Shown piece by piece: positions 1-10,688 of a stretch of DNA of 64,000 nt. A model generated the notes under the pieces. The model searched no databases. It saw nothing but the letters and a program-made list of their open reading frames with translations, and was not told the DNA's origin. Position numbers and translations under genes: made by a program. The DNA comes from Sipunculus nudus (Eukaryota > Annelida > Sipuncula > Golfingiida > Sipunculidae): the NCBI GenBank assembly GCA_026874595.1, contig CM049306.1, forward strand, positions 86,689,142 to 86,753,141, given 5' to 3'. The first letter of the stretch is position 1. Each line of letters opens with the position of its first letter.

Positions 1-568
1 CTGCTTAAAACATTATAAATACTACAGTCCAACTCTGCAAGTCTTGTCTAAACCATGATACCTAAAATTACCATCCATCCGTAAAAGAAGTTGATCATGC
101 TAGATCTTATTACTGTCCACCTCTGGAAAAGCACGATACATCAAATTAGTAGAGTGTCTTAAGCATGATACATCAAACTATAGTCTCGCCGAAAAAGTCT
201 CTCCAAAGCTTCATGCATCAAATTAAGACTCACTCTGCATGAAGTACGTCTAAAGCAATGTAGCAGGAAGGTTGTACTGCAACACAAAAATACATAAAAT
301 TACTATCTCTGCAAGAAGTTCTCTGCAGTAAATACTAAGTCCTCTGCAGTAAATACTTTAAATTATGGTCCGCCTCCACAAGATCATTACCATATACTAA
401 CATATTTCAGTCATCTCAGTAAGAAGTCTCTCTGTAGGATGAACACCAAACGGTCCATTGAGCATATTATATACACAAAACAGTCCATCTAACATATACA
501 ACAAAAACAGTCCATCTAACATGAGTCTTTGCATGATTCTACTTCAAGCAAATCTGTATTAATTTTGA
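1..568. repeat. degenerate short tandem repeats, no gene seen
   Basis: This AT-rich stretch repeats loosely related words such as GATACATCAAATTA, CTCTGCAAGAAGT and CAGTCCATCTAACAT. The spacing is irregular, roughly 60-70 bases. I see no open frame of note and no splice-site-bounded coding segment. It looks like an old decayed tandem array beside the first P2 element. Confidence 0.4.
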
Positions 569-2010
569 ACAAGGCCTACAGGCCTATGTGAACCTGTACA
601 ATGGGATATACATCAGGTATAATGCTTCCATACTGGACCGTTACTTTTCAAGTGCATAATGAACATGTATCTGTACAATGCAAGTACTAAACATTTTGAA
701 CCCCAGTACAAGCACCAATTACACAAACGTAACTGTTGAAATACTAGCATGGGTGCACACAACACAAAATTATTGTAGGATGAGCCACCAGTCTTGTGTA
801 CAAGAAAGCCATCGAAGATGTATGGAAATGCAAAATTTAAGCCAGATATTTCATACCACTCTTGGGCTATATGCATAAAAGCATGAAACAATTGTAGGTG
901 GCACCGCAAGTCTTGTATACAACAAAAATATCCGAGATGTATCAATGTGTTTAATTTCATGCTGATATGTCAAATCATTCTTGAGAAATAAGCAGGAGAA
1001 TACACTGTGCAAAAATTATTGTAGGTGGCGCCACTAGTCTTGTATATGACGAAGATATCCGATATGTGTAAAAATGCATGATTTCAGGCTGATATATCAT
1101 ATCCCCCTAAGAATTAAGCAGGTACATGCACAGGTGCAATATTCATTATAGGTGGCAACACCAGTCTTGTGTACGAGAAAGCCATCAAAGATGCATGGGC
1201 AATTAAAAATGTCAGGCCAATATATCAAACTTCTCATGAGTCAGGTGCACTGGGCTGACCAAGCTTAGGTGAGGAAGACTGCTGCCCTGAGTGAACCAGA
1301 ACATATTGCCAGCTGCAGCTACTGCGCTTAGTGAACTCTTTGACCTGTACCTGGCTGCACTGAGTGAACTCTTGACCTGTTGCCTAATCTGATACAGTTT
1401 GCAGTCTGCCAAACTTTCCAAATGTTTTTCAACTTTTCCCCTGTAAAATATATGTTAATGTAGGAGGTGCCACAAAAGGCTCAATCCCACATTTGATATG
1501 TAACAGATTTTTGCATAAAACTTGGGGATGGTAGACCTGCATTTCCTGAGAAATTATGTGTTAATGTACTGATGACCTACGACCCCCATACAAAAAAGGT
1601 CAATGCAGGTGGCGCAACCATTAAATCATTTTCAAATACGAGTCCTTGACCAACATTTGCAGAAAAAAATTGTTGATGATAGCTCTAACCTTTTCTGATA
1701 TTGTAATTTTAGTATCCTTTTTTGGCTTAAGTTTTAAGGACTTAAGTTCAGCTTCCTGTAACTCGGCCAAAATTCACTGAACTGGAACCATTCAAACAAA
1801 CTTAAGAGAGATTGTTTCAGAGATTATTTTTGTGAAATATTGAACTATTTCCCTGGAAACTTTTAGAGGAGAAGATTATAAAAGGTTTTTTTAGCCTTTT
1901 CCTGATAAAATCTAAGTAATTGCAGAAAGCAAAAAATATTAGCATGATATTAGGTGATGCTAGCTCCTGCCATTTTTTAGATAGTATGGGTTATTGTATG
2001 GACAATGGAA
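569..2010 (+). repeat. P2-family element, copy 1 (3' end eroded)
   Basis: The element starts with ACAAGGCCTACAGGCCTA, an ACAAG start fused to an AGGCCT hairpin, followed by a decayed form of the P2 end GCGAACCTGTG. Inside are about four units of roughly 130 bases built around GTAGGTGGCGCCAC-like sequence (near 890, 1022, 1148 and 1603). They alternate with text such as TGATATATCAAAC and GAGAAATAAGCAGG. The same text is found in P2 copies at 18522 and 28517. The 3' end fades out near 2010. No coding capacity is visible. Confidence 0.6.
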
Positions 2011-2653
2011 TGCCGGATGATGTTTGAATATTATTGGTCCTGATAACTCTGTATTGTACAATTCAATAAAACATGATTCAGAGAAAAAATACAAAACTCT
2101 TCATTTACTTTTATATTTCTTGATGTAATTTACACATATTTTGTTCTATGAATATACAAATATGGTGCCACTGATAAATATTCTGACAAGTCTTAAGCAA
2201 GAAATTATTCTTATCAAACCACAAGTATATACCATCAACAGTACTGTGACTATATAATGCACATGAGTATGTCTGTTGAAAATTTACAGATGAAAGATTT
2301 TATTTGGTTTAGAAGACTTGTTGATAAATACCAAGTGGCTGTGTCACTGTTGTTACAGGTGTAAGCATATGGTGCTGTTATATATATTTATATAAAGTTT
2401 ACAGATTTAATCTAAGTTGCTTAATTCCTTAAGCTTCTTATCAGTTTAATCTATATATGCCAGCATCTCCTTCTGAAGCATCAGATGTCAAAAACTGATT
2501 CTCACATATTAATTTTCTATTATATATATATATATATATATGCAGTAAATGCATGATCACATTATCCATCCAACATTTGTTGAATAAGCTCACAGACTGA
2601 GGGCCAAAAAATCCTCATTTACTTGTTCCATCAGTTTTTTTTTTTTTTGCCAT
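2011..2653 (-). other. WASHC1 3' flank and probable 3' UTR
   Basis: These bases lie downstream of the WASHC1 stop on the minus strand. They are AT-rich, with a (TA) run at 2520-2541 and a T run just below the stop that reads as poly(A) on the gene strand. A possible AATAAA signal on the minus strand lies at 2299-2304. The true cleavage site cannot be fixed from sequence alone. Confidence 0.35.
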
Positions 2654-3345
2654 TTAGTCCCAATCATCTTCCTTTCCTCCTCCTTGTGGTTTTGGTGGAG
2701 GTGGTATCATATTAGAGATGCGATCCATGGCTGATCCACCTCCAAGGGAACGTGATCCACTGTCATCCTCCTTCGGACCAGTGCTGCCTTCGGCCTTCTT
2801 AGTTCCTGATATACCTTTACGTCGCATCATCAGTTTGGACGCCAAGTCACTCATCAGGTCACCACCTCCGCCCCCTCCTCCTGTGGTCTTCTCCTCTTTC
2901 TTCTTCTTCTTGGTCTCTATTTTACGATCTTTAGCATTGCGTAGTTTCTTTCCTTGACGAATAGAAGCCAGCAGGTCAGCTCGGCCCGAGCTTGGATTGG
3001 CCACTTCTTCAGGAGCGGAGGCCGGGACTGCTGCTGGTGGAGGGGGTGGTGGTGGAGCGCCGCCCTCAGGCGGAGGAGGTGGTGGAGGTGGAGGAGCAGC
3101 TGCTGGTGGAGGAGGTGGGCCAGGTGGAGGTGGAACATCACCAGGTGGTGGTGGTGGAGGTGGCGGTGGAGGACCGGGTGGGGGCGGGGCTAGATCAGGT
3201 GGAGCGGGGGCGGATCCACTTGTCGCAGGGCCTGATGGAATAACTTCTTCTGGAACGACAGCTGGTAAATCTGGGACGATGGAAGGTAATGATGGCGCTA
3301 TCCCAGCGCCCAGGTCGGCCTCGTATTCTATGTCACCAGCAACCC
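2654..3345 (-). CDS. WASHC1: WASHC1 coding exon 3 (polyproline and VCA)
   Basis: The exon begins after TTTATTTCAG with GVAGDIEYEADLGAG. It encodes about 80 residues of proline/glycine runs that bind profilin and SH3 partners, then the WH2-like and central regions (LLASIRQGKKLRNAK, MRRKGISG) and the acidic EDDWD end that contacts Arp2/3. The opposite strand here shows glycine- or tryptophan-rich open frames, which are mirror artefacts of the proline codons. Confidence 0.93.
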
Positions 3346-6030
3346 CTGAAATAAACAGCATTTAAAGTTCAACACATGTATAATATTACAGCACTTTAAT
3401 ATTAGTTAGGTTTACAGCTTGCAAGTGGCCTCCACAAGTTAAAGCTATTATTCTTGTTCAATCAATACTTAATACTTAATCAACACTAAATAAATACTTT
3501 GGACGTTAAAAAAGACCATTCTGTATCTTTCTACAAAGAGAGGTCTACCCATATTTTTTTATATACAAAGCTGCAGGCAAAAATCTACCTTGTCTCCCAA
3601 AAGCTTAATTCATTTTATAAACAAATATATTCATGTAATATGGAAATGTTCCCACTGTTCACAAAATGTGTTTTATTTTATTTTTGAAAGTGAAAAACCT
3701 TTAACAAGAACTCACCTGGTAGGTTTGGTAATGTGTCAGGAAGTGCAAGATCTGGGACTTCTCCCAGTCCTGGCATGTAGAAGATTTGTTCCTTGGCATG
3801 TCTCTCTAGTTCCTCTCTGTGTGTGATGGTGCTGGGAGCATCGGCCAGTCCTTCCTCCTCATCAACCAGACTGGTTCTGGTCTTTGTAACGACACCCAGA
3901 GGGTCCAACATCACATACTTCTTGTAGCTTAGAGATAAAGCAGAGAACAAACACTCATACAGAAGGTTTATGAATATAAATGATCGGAATGTAGACAACT
4001 GATTTATACAGCACAAAAGATCAAAATTAGACAATAAATGATGTATTTTATATTTTACAAGTGACAGACTTAAATAAGAGCACTGAAAGATTATATTCCC
4101 ATCATATGCCTTGTAGCCCCTGGCTGCAATCCCTGCATTTAATATATATGTGGTGTTTGTTGATAATTTATTGCTGGTGAGAAATTTTATTGGTAAATAT
4201 TAACACAGTTTCATGAAAATCCATTTAAGGGACATAATCAGGAGCAATATTATGCCTATACTTTCACACTCACATAGGGCTGTTTTAACACTTTTTTATG
4301 GCTCTCATACTGATAAACACAGTCTACATGTGTTTGACAGGAGGTCTGATTGTGAGCCACAAAATGCAATATTTCAGCCATTGGGAACATGTTAATATTA
4401 CATTTTTTGGACCAAGTCAGTCAGGCCATCTCCTGATTGACACTGTTTTATCCTGGGCATATTGTGCGCTGTGTTTAAGTTGACACCTGTGACCACGCCT
4501 GGTCCACTGTTTTTACCACACATTTGCAGAGAAAGCAAACCATTTCAGGGCAATATCTTGGCAGGCAGAAATGTATTTTAAAGGGAAGAAGTTGTTTTTT
4601 GTGTTAATTCAGCATACTCTTTAGGTGATTAGGCCCCTCCAAATTTTTGTAAAGTCATCATGGCACCACCAAAGTCTGGTGATCTGATTAGATTTGCAAA
4701 GATTAAATATAATAAACACTGATATACAGATTTGGGTGGTGATTGATACTATGCAGTCATCCAAATCCAATATTGCACATCACACATTCCATTTGTAAAC
4801 ATTGAAAATGCATTATGACATCCACCATACAATGTCTCATTGTTCCATAATGAATAATTCTATGCATTATCACTAGTTTCATTTCATTCATTTTACTAAT
4901 AGAAAAGTTGAACTTCAACCAATGTAGATTAATTTTAGACCTGAAAGATAAGGGTAATAGCAGATAAAAACAATACATGAACGTTTCTGTCACCTAAGTT
5001 TCATCTGGTGTAAGATATTTTATGCCCTGAAACATGTTTCATCTTTATTTAATGATCTGTTAAGCCCTTAAATATATATTTAGGTTTATCTTACAAATTA
5101 TTAACATTTCATTAATTAATTTTATTTACATTAATATTTTAAGACCATAAATAAGCTAGGGGCACTTGTATGTAAGAAATTTTACTGATACAATGAAAAA
5201 GTACATGTAAGGTTAATTCATGTCTGAATATACATCACTGTGTCAGAAGCTTCTGTGTCAGCATGAATGAATTAGTTATACAATATGCCACTAGATGGCA
5301 GCTCATACATATAATCATACATATGAAAAACAGATTGGCTAAGAATCATTATTTCAAAGCACATAGACAGGGCCAGTTTAATGAAAAGAGATGCGTTAAT
5401 TATGAAAATTTGTGATCATTTGAATACACAGAAATAAAATAGGTGCAAACAGGTGAAAGAAATCAAGTAATGATAATTGAAGAAGTGAGATACTTACGGG
5501 TTTTCTGAGGTATTGAACAGGAGAAGTGAGCTGATAGAAGGAATCTGTCTTGGCAGGCGGCCCAGGCCTTCACCCTGACTTTCTTCATCAGGTTTATTTT
5601 TCTTTACATTCAAATGAACATTATAAAACTGCAACTTTTCACGAAGTGCCTTATCATCCAGAACCTGATGCTTGGCTTGGAGACGATAACTGCTGCGTTT
5701 TAATTCCTGTAGTTCGTCTGCAGACTCATGCAACGAGTGGTAAAAGTTCTGGGTATCATGACACGGATATTTGGCACTGGAGAATACTTTGGTTGCTTTT
5801 GTGCTGCCTGTAAGCTTCTGTATCTTGGCCTCGGCCAAATTTATGCGATCATTGACAGCTTTCAGACGAGTGTGGTTCTCATTAACACGATTACTGATTC
5901 GGTTAAAGATGTCATTGGCAGTCTTTTCTAGATACTCTAAGGCATCACATATCTGTTGTACGGTCTCTTCTCTTCGTAAATCTGGTGGTACAACAGGAAT
6001 GTTGTAGCTCTGGTCTGTCATAATCCTCAT
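2654..6030 (-). CDS. WASHC1: WASH complex subunit 1 (three coding exons)
   Basis: The gene encodes the nucleation-promoting subunit of the WASH complex, which activates Arp2/3 on endosomes to drive cargo sorting and membrane scission. Exons 5498-6030, 3716-3927 and 2654-3345 join with matching phases into 1437 nt (478 aa plus stop), close to the roughly 465 aa of vertebrate WASH1. Family landmarks in order are the PPDLRREE N-terminus, a helical WAHD1 region with KVFSSAKYP, SSLLLFNTSENP then YKKYVMLDPLG, ADLGAGIAPS, a long polyproline stretch, a WH2-like segment with LLASIRQGKKLR, the LMSDL...MRRKGISG basic region, and an acidic tail ending EDDWD. All introns are GT-AG. An acceptor-like AG just above the start (near 6054) suggests a non-coding first exon upstream that I could not place. 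No damage is seen. Confidence 0.95.
3716..3927 (-). CDS. WASHC1: WASHC1 coding exon 2
   Basis: The 212-base exon starts after CTCTAAG with the conserved YKKYVMLDPLG block and ends at CCAG|GTGAGT. It encodes the linker between WAHD1 and the proline-rich region, including FYMPGLGEVPDL and LPNLPG. The flanking introns are about 1.57 kb and 0.37 kb. Confidence 0.92.
5498..6030 (-). CDS. WASHC1: WASHC1 coding exon 1 (WAHD1 domain)
   Basis: The exon encodes residues 1-177 plus two bases of codon 178. It holds the conserved PDLRREE motif and the coiled-coil helices that bind the other WASH complex subunits, then KVFSSAKYP and SSLLLFNTSENP. The donor is CC|GTAAGT, and codon 178 is completed by the first base of the next exon. 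ATG 6030 is chosen because the family's start lies just before this motif. ATG 6021 (MTDQ) is an alternative start. No stop separates the ATG from the acceptor-like AG near 6054, so an upstream start remains possible. Confidence 0.92.
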
Positions 6031-6459
6031 CTGGCTGGTCTGTGTCGACCAACTGTAAATATGAAAACATTTAAGTATTTCAAATGAATAAGAATATAAA
6101 ATGTTTCCTCAACTTTGTCTCTGTCTGAGCAATTACAATGAAAATTTCACATATCTAGTCCCATATTTAGTGATCTAAATGAACAACAAGATACCAAAGG
6201 CTTGTGTTTATAGTTCTGGAAACAATTAAATTGATAAAAAAAAATATTTCTATCAGATTAAAAAGTTTCCAAATAGAATAATATAATATTTATTATATAA
6301 TACATAATATTGTAATTCTGCGGAAAATCTGTCACAGGTTTAAACTTCCCATGGCACAGTAAATTTACTTTTACTGAAAGGGAAATGATGCCTTAATTCT
6401 TATATCAAACTCTAAACTTTTATTTAAGAACAAATCTGAAGGTTTGAAAAATGGAAGTG

Positions 6460-6492
6460 CTTATTTCCACTCCCCCAGGGGGTGGAAATAAG
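6460..6492. repeat. near-perfect palindrome, CTTATTTCCACTCCC type
   Basis: CTTATTTCCACTCCC is followed directly by its near-perfect inverted copy GGGGGTGGAAATAAG, giving a 33-base hairpin with one mismatch. The same word recurs as a hairpin at 8714-8765, on the other side of the reverse-transcriptase remnant. It may mark transposon ends. Confidence 0.6.
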
Positions 6493-7404
6493 GGATGCCC
6501 TTTTCCACTCCCCCTAGGAGTTACCAATCCCCATGATGTTAGATGGAACAGATAAGGGTTTGTTAGAATAGATATTCATTTACAGCAGCTTTGTAGGATA
6601 ACACTGATGCATATATATAAATAAAACATGAATGTTATTGGGCTTACCTTTGAGATGCATATCTATGTAATCAGTATAGTGCCACCTGTCTTAAAACACC
6701 CATTGTTACATTTATAGTTTAATTTTTCTTTTAATCAAAGTTAGGTAATTTTTACCTATTTTGACACCACAGTAACATCACTGAAAATGTTTAAGATGAA
6801 ATCAGTGGTATGGTAAATTACTGAAACAACCTACCAGGGTACAGGTGCCAGTCAAGTTTAACTGTCTGGGCCTTGTATTCTGAGCCAAGAGCTATTTGCA
6901 CCAGTCTGAGCATAAGGACAAAACCAGAGCTCACTAATGAGGTGCCAATAGTTTACTGATAAGGACTCTCAGCCAGTTTATCAAGTAATGTCGAAATCTC
7001 TTACTCTTCATGTGCTACTTTAAGTTAGTTCTCATGATCCACATATAAAATTTTGAAATGATTAAACAACTAGACCGAAAAATGGCACTGCAGAAACAAA
7101 ACAAAATCTCTATGTCTTTTAAATATTTTGTCGCACATAATTGTAATATAATTGTCAGGGGTAACTATGCAAATCATTATTGATTTAAACTTTCATAATA
7201 AATGCATGGAAATAAAAATCAATTTTAATATAAAAACTGAAAAATTTAATTGTTTAAAGAACTTGGTTCTAGAAATATGTAACTGTCTAATGTCCCAGCT
7301 GTCCCTAATGTGTCTATAGAAGTACTTGAGAGAGGATTCTGTAAAGAAAAGCAATTATTAAACAACGTTTATCACTGGAAAGAATAAACACCCAAGTTTT
7401 GGTC

Positions 7405-8690
7405 ACTTAAGATAAGATAAGATAAGATAAGATAACATTTATTAGCCTTCAGTTCCAGGAATTTGTTGTTGACTTGCAATTCATTACATAAAAATAAATA
7501 AGTAAATAGATAGATAAATACATAAAAATAACACAAAAATACATAAAAATCACACATAACATATTGATGCATGTAAAATTAAGCATGTAAAAATGATAAA
7601 ACAGATAATTCTGCAGGTAAAACACATAATTCAAAACATTAAATTTCTAAGAGGGTTGTGAGTTAAAGTGTTTAATACTGTGTGGTACGAGAGATTTTTT
7701 AAAACGAGTTGTTCTGCAGAATATTGTATCTAGGCGTTTACCTGAAGGTAAAAAACGGAACTCTGAATATAGGGGATGTGTTTTGTCATTCATGACCTTA
7801 GATATGAAGGCCATTGTTTTGGTTTCACAGATTTCCTGGTGTGTGGCAAGAGAAGTACCAGTTATTCTACTACTTCTCTTCCTGGTATTATTCAACTGTT
7901 TCTTTAACTTATCAGATATATTTGTAAACCAGCACTCCAGTGAATAAGTAAGGACACTGGAAATTACTGAATTATAAAACATGGTAATTATGGTTTTGTC
8001 AATATTAAGCTTTCTTAGATAATAAAGGTAATATAATCTTTTGCTTGCTTTCTTGGATTGATTCAACACATGTTCTTTCCAATTCAGATTTCTGTCAATA
8101 ATACATCCTAAGTATTTATAATTTTCTACAATATCAACATCTTCATTTTTGATAGCAACTGGGGTAATTACAGATTTTGATCTCCTAAAATCAAATACTA
8201 CTTCTTTAGTCTTCTTTACATTTAACTGAAGGTAGTGTTCCTCACACCAACCAGTCACATATTGAATGGTTTTCCTGTAGAGCGATTCATCATTCTTGTG
8301 TATCAGGCCTAGAATGACAGTGTCGTCTGCATATTTGATAATTTTACAATCTGAAAGGCTCACAGACAAATTATTTGTATATAGAATAAAAAGGACTGCT
8401 GACAGAACACAGCCTTGTGGAGCACCAGTATTTATGATTATATCTGAAGAAGTTTCTTTGCTTGTTCTAACATGTTGTCTTCTATCCGAGAGAAAATCTA
8501 GAATCCACAGACAGTAGGAAAGAGGAATGTTATATCTACAGAGCTGATTGATCATAATGTGTGGCTGTATTGTATTGAAGGCTGAAGAATAATCAATGAA
8601 AAGTGATCTGGCATAATTTCTGGGGTCCCTGTCTAAGTGTTGATAAATATAATGAGTTAATGTGGCACTTAAACTGCCAAAATACTCAAG
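7405..8690 (-). mobile_element. CR1/Rex1-like non-LTR retrotransposon, 5'-truncated
   Basis: The minus strand is open from about 8690 to 7647 and encodes the second half of a reverse transcriptase. Visible motifs are DYSSAFNTIQP (motif A region), NTGAPQGCVLS (motif B), KYADDTVILGLI (catalytic motif C), WCEEHYLQLNVKKTKEVVFD, and a C-terminal LLNS-type tail region. The wording matches the CR1/L2/Rex1 group of LINEs as I know it. Endonuclease and N-terminal RT are absent, which is usual 5' truncation; an upstream TAA closes the frame near 8695. After the stop comes AT-rich 3' UTR and a (TTATC)n tail, seen as GATAA repeats at 7411-7437 on the plus strand. The frame has no internal stop, so the copy is fairly young. 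Confidence 0.85.
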
Positions 8691-8713
8691 ACTTTACCAG
8701 CTTTTATCACAAT

Positions 8714-8765
8714 GGGGAGTGGAAATAAGCATTCCTTATTTCCACTCCCGGGGAGTGGAAATAAG
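8714..8765. repeat. triple inverted repeat of GGGAGTGGAAATAAG
   Basis: GGGGAGTGGAAATAAG, a five-base loop, its exact inverted copy, then a third direct copy follow one another. The word is shared with the palindrome at 6460-6492. The pair brackets the RT remnant at a distance of 2.25 kb. Confidence 0.6.
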
Positions 8766-9430
8766 ACCTGCCTTGAAAAATTAGCCTCTTGGTGCCATGT
8801 GTATCTGCCACAAATGAATTTACATACAGTTTAGGGGGCGTGGCTTGAATCATATGACAATGACATAGTCATATTTCAATTTTGTGTTACTGTATAATTA
8901 CATAAAAAATCAAGACTATGCATATGCCTACTATAGGTTAATTACATTTAAACTTTGTACCAAAGGTATTTCCCAACTGAGCAACAAAATGAATATTCAG
9001 CAGGATTCACAGATGGGAGATGTTGACAGTGTGTTAGTGTTACAGAGTTGCGACTGATTCACTGAATCAGTGAACGGCTACTTCTACTGTTCAAGACCTG
9101 CAGTCATAAAATTAAACAAGTCTGTGTGAACCACTGATTTAATTTTTTTTTATTGATTGTCCAAAATTTAATATCTTAGACCCATGTCAGCGATAATTTC
9201 TGCCAAAATACTCACGGAAGAAATGTTGTCTGATTGTGGGCGAGTCTGGAACGAGTTTTCCCCTATTAACACTCAGTGTCACAAGATCAAGCTGTTAGAT
9301 ACAATCGCCTCTAGCCTTATTTGCATATTCATGTACAGACTGGCTCTCCGCTCTAATTCCCCATATGCATAGGTTTTTTTGTTTTGTTTTGTTTTATTTT
9401 GTCCTTTGACATGTCAGATGTTTTGGATGA

Positions 9431-9574
9431 CAGGCGCGGATCCAGGGGGGGGGGGGGGGGTTAGTGGTCGACCCCCCCCCCCCTGCATTCAACCAACGAC
9501 CTTTCTTTTAGAAAATTTTTATGCATGACACCCGATGAACCCCTCCCTGCAAAAAAAATCCTGAATCCGCACCT
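9431..9574. mobile_element. GGATCC-ended MITE, copy M1
   Basis: The terminal inverted repeats CAGGCGCGGATCCAGG and GAATCCGCACCT enclose about 140 bases with long G and C runs. GGATGA occurs directly on both sides as a possible target duplication. The same ends recur near 12865, 27629, 36506 and 44775, with a fragment at 60788. There is no coding content. Confidence 0.65.
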
Positions 9575-9579
9575 GGATG

Positions 9580-10043
9580 AGTTGCAGCTTTATATGTCCC
9601 GGGTCTTCGCACATGGTCTTTTTATACAAGCGTTTCGTATTTTACCTAATACATGACATGTCTGTGTAGGCCCTATATATGCATGTAAACAACAACAAAT
9701 TGATGACCCGAGGGCCATCATGCTCAGCTTCAGCAAGGACCTAGATATGATTAAAAACAAATGTGTAGCCTAAATATTATATATGAATATTCATAAAGTA
9801 TAATAAAATATAAAAAATATATACATAACTGATTAAAAGCAAAAAAATTGGCTCGTGAGATCTTATTATAACCGCTGGTTTGATTTTAGATCATGTGTGT
9901 AAGAAAATTATTTTATTGGAACACACTAGTAGCCGACACTTGCTCAGCTCTCCATAACCATGAAGGAGGGATTGTTAATTCACAACGTTCACACGAGAGG
10001 ACAAAGATAAAACAGCAACGTTCTTCCTTATATGCACGGGATG

Positions 10044-10046
<3 letters not shown>
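9580..10046. other. upstream region of lectin gene, no gene seen
   Basis: AT-rich spacer. A decayed palindromic word, GAGGGCCATCATGCTC, near 9710 resembles the start of P1-type elements, but the match is too weak to call a copy. Confidence 0.3.
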
Positions 10047-10105
<59 letters not shown>

Positions 10106-10106
10106 G

Positions 10107-10149
<43 letters not shown>

Positions 10150-10152
10150 ATA
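10047..10152. repeat. (TA)n microsatellite
   Basis: An almost pure TA dinucleotide run of about 105 bases with single interruptions. It lies about 450 bases upstream of the lectin gene start. The IYIYIY open frames across it are artefacts. Confidence 0.95.
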
Positions 10153-10458
10153 GTTCGTTTCCCTATGTGCTCTACAGATCGTTTGATTGTATGTTTATTC
10201 CTTCTTCCCTTTATACAGGCCTCGGTTTGTCAATGTCACTGTTTGTTTCCTACTTTCTTTAAGCAATATATTAAAATATTTTATGAAAACAGCATAACAT
10301 TAACATATATTTCGATGAATCAACATGAAGACACAAGATCGACAAAAAGTGAAATGACTGGTGGACTTGAGGAAATTCATAAGTATTTTGGCGTACGTGT
10401 TTTCCTACAACTGATCGTTTTTATTAACCATTAAACTAGCTGACAAGTGTTCACTTTT

Positions 10459-10465
10459 TATATAT
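10459..10465 (+). promoter_or_regulatory. possible TATA box of lectin gene
   Basis: TATATAT sits about 140 bases before ATG 10601 in a suitable position for a short 5' UTR. No other promoter evidence is available, and AT-rich DNA makes chance matches likely. Confidence 0.25.
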
Positions 10466-10600
10466 CCCCTTTTACGAATGCTTCCTCAATTGCCAGTTAA
10501 ACAGAGCCATTCGTATTGTTGTAGCTGTCTGTCATGGCAGTAATAACGGTTAATCCCATCATGAATTAAGGACACGTTAAGGCGCTGAAGTGTGTTAACA

Positions 10601-10688
10601 ATGAAAGGCGAGTTCCGTGTTTTGTTTTCTTTGTGTATTTTACATCTGTATCAAGGGACCGAATACAAGGCGTGCACGAACAGTTCAG
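10601..10688 (+). CDS. lectin receptor exon 1: signal peptide
   Basis: ATG opens MKGEFRVLFSLCILHLYQGT, a basic start and hydrophobic core typical of a secretory signal, followed by EYKACTNSS. The exon ends at TCAG|GTAAGT in phase 1. It is too short to show up as a long open frame. Confidence 0.75.

Noticed and set aside
2718-3365. Several plus-strand open frames rich in Gly, Trp or Val
   Set aside because: They are the complement or shifted frames of WASHC1's polyproline codons.
9700-9745. Possible P1-like start (GAGGGCCATCATGCTC)
   Set aside because: The match to the ACAAG-hairpin start is too weak and there is no matching right end nearby.
9893-10262. Open frames made of alternating Ile and Tyr
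   Set aside because: They are translations of a (TA)n microsatellite and have no start context or conservation signal.
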